Assembly: GCF_004363955.1 (NCBI RefSeq)
Contig: NZ_SNZR01000016.1
Coordinates: 62,001-126,000, forward strand
Direction: 5' to 3'
DNA: 64,000 bases
DNA from: Enterovirga rhinocerotis
Lineage (GTDB): Bacteria > Pseudomonadota > Alphaproteobacteria > Rhizobiales > Beijerinckiaceae
Made by a program: the position numbers and the translations under genes. The notes under the pieces were generated by a model. It saw nothing but the letters and a program-made list of their open reading frames with translations. It was not told where the DNA came from and ran no database searches. Numbering within the stretch: the stretch's first letter is position 1; each line of letters opens with the position of its first letter. This document shows, in pieces, positions 9,655 to 19,169 of this stretch.

Positions 9655-9831
9655 ATGGACAGGGACCGCATCGAGGGCGCCGTCGAGAAGGCCAAGGGCG
9701 CGGCGAAGGAGATTGCCGGCAAGATCACCGGCGATGCCAAGCTCGAAGCCGAGGGGAAGGCGCAGAAGGCCGCCGGGTCGGCCCAGAACGCCGTCGGTGG
9801 TCTCAAGGACACGATCAAAGGCGACGCCTGA
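9655..9831 (+). CDS. CsbD family stress-response protein
   Basis: 58 residues rich in Lys, Ala, Gly and Asp, starting MDRDRIEGAVEKAKGAAKE, the typical CsbD opening, with repeated AKGKA-type helices and no hydrophobic core. GGGAG lies 9 bp upstream of the ATG. CsbD-like proteins are induced by general stress in many bacteria; no biochemical function is established. It faces away from moaE and converges with the zincin gene. Confidence 0.88.
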   Translation: MDRDRIEGAVEKAKGAAKEIAGKITGDAKLEAEGKAQKAAGSAQNAVGGLKDTIKGDA

Positions 9832-9845
9832 TCGCTGAGACGCGC

Positions 9846-10268
9846 TCAGCCGGCGGCGGCCTCGACGCGCTCCATGTCGTCGTCCGACAGGCCGAAATGA
9901 TGGCCGATCTCGTGGATCAGGACATGCGAGACGATGGCTCCCAGCGTCTCCTCGTGCTCAGCCCAATAATCGAGGATCGGCCGCCGGTAGAGCCAGACCA
10001 TGTTCGGCATCTGCCCGGTCTGGAGCGCATCCGGAAAGGCGCCCTGCGCCAGCCCGAGCCCCCGGAAGAGGCCGAGGAGATCGAACGGGCTTTCGATCTC
10101 CATCTCTTCGAGCGTCTCGTCATCGGGAAAATCGACGACCTTGATGACGACGCCGTCGCATAAGGACTTGAAGGCATCCGGCAGGTTGCCGAACGCTTTC
10201 CTGGCGATTTCATCCATCTCATCGAGCGACGGTGCGCGACGTTCCTCCCATCCGATCTGATCGCTCAT
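9846..10268 (-). CDS. Minimal zincin metallopeptidase family protein (PF06262 type)
   Basis: 140 residues. The HEIGHHFGL motif supplies H119, E120 and H123, the gluzincin/metzincin zinc-binding HExxH. The middle part (ESPFDLLGLFRG, MPNMVWLYRRPILDYW) matches the small cytosolic metallopeptidase family found beside housekeeping genes in alphaproteobacteria. No signal peptide, so cytosolic. The substrate is unknown. Starts divergently from the His-rich gene with an 85-bp gap. Confidence 0.88.
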   Translation of the reverse strand: MSDQIGWEERRAPSLDEMDEIARKAFGNLPDAFKSLCDGVVIKVVDFPDDETLEEMEIESPFDLLGLFRGLGLAQGAFPDALQTGQMPNMVWLYRRPILDYWAEHEETLGAIVSHVLIHEIGHHFGLSDDDMERVEAAAG

Positions 10269-10353
10269 GTCAGGTTCATCTCTGGTGTTCTAGAGAGACA
10301 CGATGCGATCATCCCGACCGATCGCGGATATCGACGCAATAGGAGGAGAACAC

Positions 10354-10650
10354 ATGACTCTTCGTCGGATAGTCATGGCCGTTGCGCTAACATTCGGTCT
10401 TGCAGGCGCAGCATCCGCTGCGCCGATCCCGTCGGCGCAACCCGCCGCATCCGAGGACCTCGTCCAGACGGTCCAGCACTGGCATCACCACCACCACCGC
10501 CGAAACTTCCACGGCCATCGTCACCGCCATGGCCACTGGCATCATCAGCGGCGTTGGCACCACCATCATCATCCTCGCCGGCATTGGCACCATGGCGGGC
10601 GCCACCATCACCACCACCGTTCGCGCGCTCCGCGCGTCTACTTCTACTGA
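10354..10650 (+). CDS. Histidine-rich secreted protein
   Basis: 98 residues from an ATG with a near-perfect AGGAGGAG Shine-Dalgarno. Signal peptide at about residues 1-22 (ending GAASAA). The mature part carries 26 His, in runs of up to five, interspersed with Trp, Arg and Gly, and ends RVYFY. Similar compositions bind Zn, Ni or Cu, but no homologue is recognised, so metal buffering is inference. The His tracts use mixed CAC and CAT codons, which argues for selection on the protein. A strong hairpin follows. Confidence 0.82.
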   Translation: MTLRRIVMAVALTFGLAGAASAAPIPSAQPAASEDLVQTVQHWHHHHHRRNFHGHRHRHGHWHHQRRWHHHHHPRRHWHHGGRHHHHHRSRAPRVYFY

Positions 10651-10694
10651 CGCGGAGCGCGTCGTCGCCGGAGAACCCGGCTGACGATGAAATG

Positions 10695-10727
10695 GTCCGG
10701 AGCGCGGGCAAAGACCGCGCTCCGGAC
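10695..10727. terminator. Perfect 13-bp hairpin between convergent genes
   Basis: Arms 10695-10707 and 10715-10727 are perfect inverted repeats (GTCCGGAGCGCGG and its complement) around a 7-nt loop GCAAAGA. No T-run follows on either strand. It lies between the 3' ends of the His-rich gene and leuC, so it is probably a bidirectional terminator or 3'-end stabiliser. A second 10-bp inverted repeat (10625-10634 with 10651-10660) spans the stop codon of the His-rich gene. Confidence 0.7.
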
Positions 10728-10768
10728 GGACCCGCCAGGGCCGATCGGGCCCCGCGAATCCACACGCC

Positions 10769-12175
10769 TCAAGCGAGGGTACGGACGTCGACGAAATGTC
10801 CGGCAATGGCCGCAGCAGCCGCCATCGCCGGCGACACGAGATGCGTGCGGCCCCGATGGCCCTGCCGCCCCTCGAAATTGCGGTTCGAGGTCGAGGCGCA
10901 GCGCTCGCCGGGCGCGAGCCGGTCTGCGTTCATGGCGAGGCACATCGAGCATCCGGGCTCGCGCCAGTCGAAACCCGCTTCCTTGAAGATCTTGTCCAGG
11001 CCTTCGGCCTCGGCATGCATCTTCACGATGCCGGAGCCCGGCACGATCCAGGCATTGACCCGCTCGTGGACCTTCTGGCCCGCGACGATCTGGGCAGCGG
11101 CCCGCAGATCCTCGATGCGGCTGTTGGTGCACGAGCCGATGAACACGCGGTCGATCGGAATGTCGGTGATCTTCGTGCCGGCCGTCAGCCCCATATAGGC
11201 GAGGGCGCGCTGCTTGGAGGCGCGGGTGTTCTCATCCTCGATGAGGTCGGGATCGGGCACGATCCCGGTGATCGAGACGACATCCTCGGGGCTCGTGCCC
11301 CACGTCACGAGCGGAGGCAGGTTGGAGCCGTCGAGGCGGATCTCCTTGTCGAAGAAGGCCCCCTCGTCGGAACGCAGCGTCTCCCAGTAGCGCCGCGCCG
11401 CGTCGAAGGCCGCGCCCTTCGGCGCCTTCGGCTTGTCCTTCACATAGGCGAAGGTGGTCTCGTCCGGCGCGACCATGCCGGCCCGCGCCCCGCCCTCGAT
11501 CGACATGTTGCAGACCGTCATGCGGCCTTCCATCGACATGGCCCGGAAGACCTCGCCCGCATATTCGATGACGAAACCCGTGCCCCCGGCCGTGCCGGTC
11601 TCGCCGATGATGGCGAGCGTCACGTCCTTCGGCGTCACGCCGTGCGGCAGCGTGCCGTCGACCGTGACCCGCAGGTTCCTCATCTTCTTCTGGATGAGCG
11701 TCTGGGTGGCAAGCACATGCTCCACCTCGGAGGTGCCGATGCCATGCGCCAGTGCACCGAAGGCCCCATGCGTCGAGGTGTGGCTGTCGCCGCAGACGAT
11801 CGTCATGCCGGGCAGGGTGAAGCCCTGCTCCGGACCGATCGTGTGCACGATGCCCTGACGCACGTCGAGTTCGTCGTAATATTCGATGCCGAAATCGCGC
11901 GCGTTCATGGCCAGGGTCTCGACCTGGATGCGCGATTCCTCGTCGGCGATGCCGGCTCGCCGGTCCTCGGTCGGGATGTTGTGGTCGACCACCGCCAGCG
12001 TCTTCTCGGGCGAGCGCACCTTGCGGCCGGCGACGCGCAGACCCTCGAAGGCCTGCGGGCTCGTGACCTCGTGGACGAGATGGCGATCGATATAAAGGAG
12101 GCAGGTCCCGTCCTCGGCCCGGTCGATGACGTGGTCGTCCCAGATCTTGTCGTAGAGAGTGCGCGGGGCGGACAT
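10769..12175 (-). CDS. leuC: 3-isopropylmalate dehydratase large subunit
   Basis: Aconitase-fold subunit that isomerises 2- to 3-isopropylmalate in leucine biosynthesis. 468 residues. The three [4Fe-4S] ligands are Cys349 (IGSCTNSR), Cys409 and Cys412 (PGCSMC), matching the E. coli spacing. [15 protein letters not shown] and the C-terminal [21 protein letters not shown] are family signatures. leuD is not adjacent, as is common in Hyphomicrobiales. Divergent from the V4R-domain gene. Confidence 0.97.
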   Translation of the reverse strand: MSAPRTLYDKIWDDHVIDRAEDGTCLLYIDRHLVHEVTSPQAFEGLRVAGRKVRSPEKTLAVVDHNIPTEDRRAGIADEESRIQVETLAMNARDFGIEYYDELDVRQGIVHTIGPEQGFTLPGMTIVCGDSHTSTHGAFGALAHGIGTSEVEHVLATQTLIQKKMRNLRVTVDGTLPHGVTPKDVTLAIIGETGTAGGTGFVIEYAGEVFRAMSMEGRMTVCNMSIEGGARAGMVAPDETTFAYVKDKPKAPKGAAFDAARRYWETLRSDEGAFFDKEIRLDGSNLPPLVTWGTSPEDVVSITGIVPDPDLIEDENTRASKQRALAYMGLTAGTKITDIPIDRVFIGSCTNSRIEDLRAAAQIVAGQKVHERVNAWIVPGSGIVKMHAEAEGLDKIFKEAGFDWREPGCSMCLAMNADRLAPGERCASTSNRNFEGRQGHRGRTHLVSPAMAAAAAIAGHFVDVRTLA

Positions 12176-12296
12176 GGTCTCTGCCTGTTCTTGGTTACTC
12201 AGACTGGATCGTCTCTAATCGGGGTTCGGCCGGATCGGAAGGGTCTTTCGAGCGCAGCCGGTCCAGGCCTAGATAGGCGTGTTTGGAGGAACATCC

Positions 12297-12830
12297 ATGG
12301 GCGAGCCGCAGGTCACAATCAAGGTGGACGACGAGACCGGGCGTTGGTCCGTCGATTCCGTGCCGATGATCCTCGTGCCGCAGCACTTCTTCCTCAACAA
12401 TCACCTCGCCGTCGAGGCGGCTCTCGGGGCCGAAAGGCTCGAGGAGATCCTGCGCCCCGCGGGCTACAAATCCGCCTATGTCTGGTGCGAGAAGGAGGCC
12501 GCCTTCCACGGCCTCTCCGGCGTCGAGGTCTTCCGCCACTACATGAAGCGTCTGTCGCAGCGCGGCTGGGCCCAGTTCGACGTGCTGGAGGTGGACGAGG
12601 CGGCGGGCACCGGCCGCATCCGCGTGCGTCATTCCTCGCTCGTCGACGAGGCGCGCGCCAAGGCCGGCCGCAAGCTCTGCTACATGTTCAATTCGTGGTT
12701 CGAGGGGTCGCTGGAATACGTCATGGCGAGCGCGGGGCATCCTCGCACCCTGAAGGCGCGGGAGGTCTATTGCCGGGCGGAAGGCCGGCACGACCATTGT
12801 CTGTTCGAGGTCACGCCGGCCGAGGGTTGA
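12297..12830 (+). CDS. V4R/DUF5943-like domain protein
   Basis: 177 residues from the ATG at 12297, chosen for the GGAGGA six bases upstream. The N-terminal half has VPMILVPQHFFLNNHLAVEAALG. The C-terminal half resembles the 4-vinyl-reductase (V4R) small-molecule-binding fold with FNSWFEGSLEYV and a closing YCRAEGRHDHCLFEV, where the Cys/His pattern is typical. No DNA-binding or effector domain. Ligand and role are unknown; the family assignment is from memory of the pattern. Confidence 0.7.
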   Translation: MGEPQVTIKVDDETGRWSVDSVPMILVPQHFFLNNHLAVEAALGAERLEEILRPAGYKSAYVWCEKEAAFHGLSGVEVFRHYMKRLSQRGWAQFDVLEVDEAAGTGRIRVRHSSLVDEARAKAGRKLCYMFNSWFEGSLEYVMASAGHPRTLKAREVYCRAEGRHDHCLFEVTPAEG

Positions 12831-12842
12831 GCCGGACGCCGC

Positions 12843-14111
<1,269 letters not shown>

Positions 14112-14126
14112 CGGACTGCCGGCGCG

Positions 14127-14498
14127 TCAGAGAAGGCCGTCGAGGATGAAGGGCTGCTTCGGAACCTGATAGGCCGGCGCCTTCTTGCGGCTCGACGGCA
14201 TCGGCTGCGGAGACACGAGCGAGGTCGGGCTCTCCTCCTCGTCGTCGTCGTCCGCAGCCTGGCTGCCGGCGCCCGCGCGGGACGCCATCGCGGCCTTCGA
14301 CGCATCGGCCTTCGACGCATCGGCCTTCGCAGCCGATTTCGGCTGCGTCTGGACGGGCTGGCTCGGATCCGGCGGCGGCTCGGGACGGCCACGCCGGCCG
14401 CAGGCTCCGACGCTCAGCGCCATCGTGCCGGCCAGCAGAACGGCCAGCAGCGCGCTGCGGCGGGAGGAGGGAGAGGGCATCATCGCGACGTTCCGCAT
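14127..14498 (-). CDS. lptM: Small LptM/YifL-type lipoprotein
   Basis: 123 residues from the ATG at 14498, which has AGGAA seven bases upstream; ATGs at 14483 and 14480 are alternatives. Basic N-terminus, hydrophobic segment and lipobox SVGAC followed by GRRGRPEPPP, the pattern of the lipoprotein that matures the LptD/LptE translocon. The remainder is low complexity, with ADASKADASKA repeats and an acidic DDDDEEE patch. Sits between argH and lysA, its conserved location. Confidence 0.82.
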   Translation of the reverse strand: MRNVAMMPSPSSRRSALLAVLLAGTMALSVGACGRRGRPEPPPDPSQPVQTQPKSAAKADASKADASKAAMASRAGAGSQAADDDDEEESPTSLVSPQPMPSSRKKAPAYQVPKQPFILDGLL

Positions 14499-14548
14499 GA
14501 ACGCGTTCCTAAGCACAGTCGGCGGCTGCCGACGAGTGCCGCCAAGCC

Positions 14549-15943
14549 TCAGCCGGCGGACTCTTTGCCGAGCCGGTCGAGCCACGCCCTCGCCTGGGCG
14601 GCGACGTTGTCGGGCGCGGTGCCGCCATGGCTCGTGCGGCTCCGCACGGAGGCCTCGACGCCGAGCACGTCGAACACCGCCGGCGTGATCCGGGGTTCGA
14701 CCTCCTGCATCTCGGCGAGCGACAGCTCCTCGAGCCCCACATCCTTCGCCGAGGCGAGCCCGACGATGCGGCCGGTGACGTGGTGGGCATCGCGGAAGGG
14801 CAGGCCCAGCACCCGCACCAGCCAGTCGGCGAGGTCGGTCGCCGTGGCGTAGCCCGCCCCGGCCCAGCGCCGCATCGTGTCGCGGTCGGGCTCCATGTCG
14901 CGCACCATCCCGGCCGTCGCCGCGAGGCAGAGCGAGAGGGTGTGGATGGCGTCGAAGGCGCCTTCCTTGTCCTCCTGCATGTCCTTGCCATAGGCGAGGG
15001 GCAGCCCCTTCAGCACCACGAGCAGGCCCTGGAGCGCGCCGAAGATGCGGCCCGTCTTGCCGCGCACGAGCTCGGCCGCATCGGGATTGCGCTTCTGCGG
15101 CATGATCGAGGAGCCGGTCGTGAAGGCGTCCGACAGCTTGACGAAGGCGAATTGCGGCGTCGTCCAGAGGACGATCTCCTCGGCGAAGCGCGACAGGTGC
15201 ATCGCCGCGATCGAACACGCGGCCAGCGTCTCGAGCACGAAGTCGCGGTCGGAGACGGCGTCCAGCGAATTCGCGGTCGGCCGGGTGAAGCCGAGCGCCT
15301 CGGCGGTCGCGTGGCGGTCGATGGGGAAGGAGGTGCCGGCGAGCGCGGCGGAGCCGAGCGGGCATTCGTTGAGCCGGCGGCGGGCGCATTTGAACCGGCC
15401 CCGGTCGCGGCGGATCATCTCGACATAGGCGAGCAGATGATGGCCGAAGGTGACGGGCTGGGCCGATTGCAGATGCGTGAAGCCCGGCATGACGGCGTCG
15501 GCATGGGCGAGCGCCTTCTCGGCGAGGGCCTGCATCAGGTCGGCGAGCTGAGCGTCGATGCCGTCGATGGCGTCGCGCATCCAGAGCTTCATGTCGGTCG
15601 CGACCTGGTCGTTGCGCGAGCGGGCCGTATGCAGCCGCCCGGCCGCCGGGCCGATCAGGTCCCGGAGGCGGCTCTCGACGTTCATGTGAATGTCTTCGAG
15701 CTCGCGCGAGAAGGCGAATTCGCCGCTTTCGATCTCTCCCGCGACCCGGTCGAGCCCCGCGACGATCGCCTCGACATCCTCGGCGGAGAGGATGCCGGTC
15801 TGGCCCAGCATCGCCGCATGCGCCTTTGAGCCGCGGATGTCCTGGGTCGCCAGACGCTTGTCGAAATCGATCGAGGCGTTGATGTCCGCCATGATCTCGG
15901 CGGGTCCGCTGGCAAAGCGGCCGCCCCACATCCGGTTGCTCAT
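14549..15943 (-). CDS. argH: Argininosuccinate lyase
   Basis: Last step of arginine synthesis, releasing fumarate. 464 residues from the ATG at 15943; Met at 15931 (MWGGRF) is also plausible. Family signature [12 protein letters not shown] is intact, as are [12 protein letters not shown] and [13 protein letters not shown]. Shine-Dalgarno GGAAGAG is at the right distance but lies inside the divergent tlpA coding region: the two start codons share the CATG at 15941-15944. First gene of argH-lptM-lysA. Confidence 0.97.
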   Translation of the reverse strand: MSNRMWGGRFASGPAEIMADINASIDFDKRLATQDIRGSKAHAAMLGQTGILSAEDVEAIVAGLDRVAGEIESGEFAFSRELEDIHMNVESRLRDLIGPAAGRLHTARSRNDQVATDMKLWMRDAIDGIDAQLADLMQALAEKALAHADAVMPGFTHLQSAQPVTFGHHLLAYVEMIRRDRGRFKCARRRLNECPLGSAALAGTSFPIDRHATAEALGFTRPTANSLDAVSDRDFVLETLAACSIAAMHLSRFAEEIVLWTTPQFAFVKLSDAFTTGSSIMPQKRNPDAAELVRGKTGRIFGALQGLLVVLKGLPLAYGKDMQEDKEGAFDAIHTLSLCLAATAGMVRDMEPDRDTMRRWAGAGYATATDLADWLVRVLGLPFRDAHHVTGRIVGLASAKDVGLEELSLAEMQEVEPRITPAVFDVLGVEASVRSRTSHGGTAPDNVAAQARAWLDRLGKESAG

Positions 15944-16577
15944 GGTTCGACGCTCTTCCGCCTTCCGCCGCACGGCGCTCACTTTCGCCGCCGCGCTCGC
16001 CGTGACTGGGCTCGGCCTATACGGGACGGCTCGCCTATGGGGCAACAGCGCCGGCGGATCCTGCTCCGCCTCGAGCGCCATCGCCGCACGCCTCGCCCCG
16101 CTCGCCAAGGGCGAGATGGCCGCCTTCCAGACCGGCGTGAGGCCGCTGCCCGATCTCGGCTTCCACAGCCCGGACGGTGCACCGCTCACCCTCGCCTCGT
16201 TCGAGGGGCGGACCGTCCTTCTCAATCTCTGGGCCACGTGGTGCGAGCCCTGCAAGCGCGAGATGCCTGCGCTCGACACGCTGCAGGGCGAATTCGGCGG
16301 CCCGCTTTTCGAGGTCGCCGCCGTCAACATGGACACGCGCAACCTCGACCGGCCCAAGGCCTGGCTCGCCGAGGCGAAGATCGGGCGGCTCGCCTATTAC
16401 ACCGATCACAAGACGACCATCTTCAAGGAGCTGCGCAGCCTCGGCGAGGCTGAGGGCCTGCCGACGACCGTTCTCGTCGGGCCGGACGGCTGCAAGATCG
16501 GCAAGCTCTCCGGCTGGGCCGAATGGGCCAGCGACGAAGGCCGCGCCCTGATTCGCGCGGCCCTGCCGGAGAAATAG
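15942..16577 (+). CDS. tlpA: TlpA-family membrane-anchored thioredoxin-like protein
   Basis: 211 residues. An N-terminal signal-anchor helix (about 10-30) is followed by a periplasmic thioredoxin fold with the WCEPC active site (Cys101, Cys104) in [15 protein letters not shown] and the cis-Pro GLPTTVLV segment. Such proteins reduce cytochrome c or oxidase-assembly partners. Two extra cysteines lie at C41 and in DGCKIGK, as in Bradyrhizobium TlpA. The start codon overlaps that of argH, so its promoter must lie within argH. Confidence 0.92.
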   Translation: MVRRSSAFRRTALTFAAALAVTGLGLYGTARLWGNSAGGSCSASSAIAARLAPLAKGEMAAFQTGVRPLPDLGFHSPDGAPLTLASFEGRTVLLNLWATWCEPCKREMPALDTLQGEFGGPLFEVAAVNMDTRNLDRPKAWLAEAKIGRLAYYTDHKTTIFKELRSLGEAEGLPTTVLVGPDGCKIGKLSGWAEWASDEGRALIRAALPEK

Positions 16578-16582
16578 CGGAT

Positions 16583-16630
16583 CGTCCTTGCGAGCGCGGC
16601 GAGGCAACCCAACCGGCAAGCCGGCAGCCC
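16583..16630. repeat. Short dispersed repeat, copy 1
   Basis: This 48-bp segment matches 17266-17313 at 40 of 48 positions, including CGTCCTTGCGAGCGC and the GGCAAGCCGGC core. It lies in the gap 16578-16829, which otherwise holds no gene I can support. Confidence 0.65.
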
Positions 16631-16829
16631 GAGCCTCCGTGTCCCTGCCGTGGACATGATTGTGCAAGACGTACAGGTCGTCGCAGCGGGATGGATCGCG
16701 ATCGGAGGGCGCATCTCTGCTCGAGTTTACTCCCGAATAATCGAGTTTCGGATCGATGTCCGCCAATCATCGTCAGCGGAACATCCATCGAATTCGGATA
16801 GAACGAGCTCGATCGGAGCAGCAGCCGCC

Positions 16830-17228
16830 ATGGCCGACACCGTCCTGAGATTCGTCACGCGCGAAACGCATCCACCCTACGGCTTCCGCACCGGGGTGTT
16901 TCAGACGGCCTACGGGCTCCGCGACGAGATTTCTCCTGCCGATCCCGTCGGGAAGGCCCTCCATGTCGAGTTGACGTGGTTCGAGAAAAACATGGCCACC
17001 CCGACGCGCTTTTCGGTGTCACGCCACCCTCGCGCGGCCGAAACGGCCATTTCCTGGATCAAGGCCAGCGCATTTGAGCATGTCGGCCGGCTGCGGTCGC
17101 TGGCGACCCTGGTCGAAAGGGCGCGACAGGTTCAGCTTGACGAACTGCGCACGGAACGGCCGGGCTACGTGGTTTTCGAGGACGACCATCAAATCGTCGC
17201 GCTGCCCTTCTCAGACACGCCGCGATGA
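16830..17228 (+). CDS. Conserved hypothetical protein
   Basis: 132 residues with no signal peptide or membrane segment. Distinct blocks are GFRTGVFQTAYGLRDE near the N-terminus, HVELTWFEKNMATPTRFS, SRHPRAAETAISWIK and a C-terminal RPGYVVFEDDHQIVALPF. I recall similar uncharacterised proteins in diverse proteobacteria but know no function. The start is an ATG with a weak GGAG about 12 bp upstream; longer in-frame starts exist to 16650 but read as non-coding. Base composition is lower in GC than its neighbours. Confidence 0.72.
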   Translation: MADTVLRFVTRETHPPYGFRTGVFQTAYGLRDEISPADPVGKALHVELTWFEKNMATPTRFSVSRHPRAAETAISWIKASAFEHVGRLRSLATLVERARQVQLDELRTERPGYVVFEDDHQIVALPFSDTPR

Positions 17229-17265
17229 CCCCCTTCCATTCTCACAGATACGCCTGACGGCACGC

Positions 17266-17350
17266 CGTCCTTGCAGGCGCAGCGAAGCAATCAACCCGGC
17301 AAGCCGGCGGCCCTGGCTTCGTCGGCTACGCCTCCTCGCAATGGCGGGGG
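17266..17350. repeat. Short dispersed repeat, copy 2 with a partial inverted arm
   Basis: The left part (17266-17313) matches 16583-16630. The right part (CTTCGTCGGCTACGCCTCCTCGCAATGGCG) resembles the reverse complement of the left end, giving an imperfect palindrome. Elements built on CGTCCTTGCGAGCGCAGCGAAGCAA are, to my knowledge, common in genomes of this order. They flank the small gene at 16830. Confidence 0.6.
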
Positions 17351-17441
17351 ATGCGCCATCGCCCCGCCCTCCGGGACCGCACTGGCGGGCGTCGTCAAGC
17401 CATGCGACGATCGCGAGGTTTCCTCTCTCGGAGGAGAGAAC

Positions 17442-17852
17442 ATGTTCGTGAAGCTGGCCGCGATCGCTGCGTTGACGTTGACGGCGGTGACGCCGAGTTC
17501 AGCCCAGATGGACGGCTCAGCGGGCCAATGGCGCTGCCGACATGCGAACCAGACGATCTCCAACAATCCGTTCGAAACGTGGATGTACGAGTTTCAACTC
17601 AACTTGGGCGGCCATGGCGGCTTTCGCGCCCAAGGCACCTACACGGCGATGACGGCCGGATTCGGCGTCGCATTCCAGGCACAGGGCCGCTGGCAGCAAA
17701 GTTCCGAGGGCATCATGGTCCAAGGTACAGAGCAACGCTCCGACGGGACGCAGATGCGGTTCCTTCTGGTCTTCACGTCGATCAGCCCGGACGTCATCTC
17801 GAACCGATACCAGAGCCCGAACGGGATCCTCGTGACCCACTGCGAGCGTTAG
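17442..17852 (+). CDS. Secreted protein of unknown function
   Basis: 136 residues from an ATG with GGAGGAG Shine-Dalgarno. Signal peptide at residues 1-21 (KLAAIAALTLTAVTPSSAQ). The mature part has one Cys near each end (WRCRHANQT and VTHCER), which could form a disulfide, and beta-rich Gly/Gln segments (GFRAQGTYTAMTAGFGVAFQ). I recognise no named domain; the size and pattern suggest a small periplasmic beta-barrel or lipocalin-like fold, which is inference. Confidence 0.75.
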   Translation: MFVKLAAIAALTLTAVTPSSAQMDGSAGQWRCRHANQTISNNPFETWMYEFQLNLGGHGGFRAQGTYTAMTAGFGVAFQAQGRWQQSSEGIMVQGTEQRSDGTQMRFLLVFTSISPDVISNRYQSPNGILVTHCER

Positions 17853-17991
17853 GTCGGCTTCGAGCGACGAGGAATGCCAGCGCCCAAGCCCGTCGCATCG
17901 CCCGGATGATCGCGCACGGCTCACATCACGACCCGCTGCTCCCGTCCGCGCAGGAGGGCGGGAACCCGGACCGAGGAAAGAGGCAGCGCGG

Positions 17992-18666
17992 ATGACGGGG
18001 ATCACGAGGCTTCTGGGACCTCTCGTGCTGTTGCTGCTGGCGATGACGCACGACGCACGCGCCGCGGACCGTTTTCGCGACTGGCAGACCGGCGACCTCA
18101 TCTTCCAGGAATCCCTCAGCCCCCAGGCGACCGCCATCCGCGTCGCGACGGGGAGCCGCTACTCCCACATGGGCATCGTGCTGCGGTCAGCGGGCGGCAT
18201 TCGGGTCATCGAGGCGGCGCGGACGGTCTCGGAGACGCCGTTGAAGGCGTTCATCGCCCGGGGTGCCCGTCAGGATTATGCCGTCTATCGCGTGAGGAGA
18301 CTGACGTCCGGACAGGCCGCCGCCGCGGTCGAGGCGGCCAGGACCTATCTCGGCCGGCCCTACGACATCTTCTTCCGGCTCGATCCGTCCGCGATCTATT
18401 GCAGCGAATTGCCGTTCTATGCCTTTCGCGCCGTCGGCCTCACGATCGGCCAGGCCGAGCGCCTCGGCGACCTCAAGATCGAGACACCGGAGGGGCGCGG
18501 CATCTTCCTGGCGCGCTGGCGGGACCATCCCGATTGCCGGGCCGGCGTATCGGCGCAGGACGAGTGCTGGAGCCTGATCAAGACGCAGGAGATCGTCACT
18601 CCGGTGAGCATCGCACGAGACGCCGCCGTGAAGCGCGTCGTGTCGACCTTCGACGACGCGCCTTAG
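17992..18666 (+). CDS. YiiX/YebB-like NlpC/P60-type cysteine hydrolase
   Basis: 224 residues with a signal peptide (about 1-24). Permuted papain-like fold: the His motif is in SHMGIVL and the nucleophile Cys in AIYCSELPFYAF, with GDLIFQES at the domain start. E. coli YiiX belongs to this family; the substrate is unsettled (amide or acyl bonds of peptides or lipids). Two further Cys in HPDCRAG and QDECWSL may pair. Followed 76 bp later by the small SFPGSDP protein. Confidence 0.85.
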   Translation: MTGITRLLGPLVLLLLAMTHDARAADRFRDWQTGDLIFQESLSPQATAIRVATGSRYSHMGIVLRSAGGIRVIEAARTVSETPLKAFIARGARQDYAVYRVRRLTSGQAAAAVEAARTYLGRPYDIFFRLDPSAIYCSELPFYAFRAVGLTIGQAERLGDLKIETPEGRGIFLARWRDHPDCRAGVSAQDECWSLIKTQEIVTPVSIARDAAVKRVVSTFDDAP

Positions 18667-18742
18667 GCGGCATCGGGGATCGGAACGGCCACCTCCGCGT
18701 TGCCGATCACGACGACGGCCGCTCTCCGGCCCAGGAGGATTC

Positions 18743-18928
18743 ATGACGACCGACACGACGACCGCCAGGGACAAATCGCAGAAGCGCACCGGCGCCGGAG
18801 CCACCGCCCAGCCGACCGACAAAAAGCTCCCGGAGAACTCGAAGGAGAACCTCGACAAGCGGCTCGATCAAGCAGCCGAGGAGAGTTTCCCCGGCAGCGA
18901 CCCGGTCTCGGTGAAGATCACGAAGTGA
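18743..18928 (+). CDS. Small SFPxSDP-motif protein
   Basis: 61 residues, Lys/Asp/Thr-rich and probably disordered, with a C-terminal LDQAAEESFPGSDPVSVKITK. This ending is shared by many small uncharacterised alphaproteobacterial proteins. An AGGAGG Shine-Dalgarno lies just upstream of the ATG, which strongly supports translation. Function unknown. Confidence 0.8.
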   Translation: MTTDTTTARDKSQKRTGAGATAQPTDKKLPENSKENLDKRLDQAAEESFPGSDPVSVKITK

Positions 18929-19004
18929 TTGGTCGGTGGCGCGCCTGCACGCGCCACCCCTTATCTCCCCTCCCCGGCCTGAGAACCTGGCCCGACAGAG
19001 GCAT

Positions 19005-19110
19005 CCCTATGCTCCTCATGCTGAGGCGCCGACCGAAGGTCGGCCTCGAAGCGTGCACCGTCCTGCGTCCTTCGAGGCTCCGCTTTGCGGAGCACCTCAG
19101 GATGAGGAGG
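19005..19110. repeat. 106-bp palindromic dispersed repeat, copy A
   Basis: Outer arms TCCTCATGCTGAGG and CCTCAGGATGAGGA are inverted repeats with one mismatch; inner arms GCCTCGAAG and CTTCGAGGC pair perfectly, and smaller hairpins fill the arms. The element closely resembles 60139-60245. It occupies the middle of the 241-bp gap between the SFPxSDP gene and the convergent glcB. Confidence 0.85.
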
Positions 19111-19169
19111 TTGGGGATTACCGGCCAAACTCCTTGGCGGGACGAGAAACCCCGCCGACCGGCGGTGCC

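Noticed and set aside
10480-10620. CAC/CAT repeats resembling a CRISPR or satellite
   Set aside because: They are in-frame His codons of a protein with signal peptide and ribosome site; no regular repeat-spacer structure.
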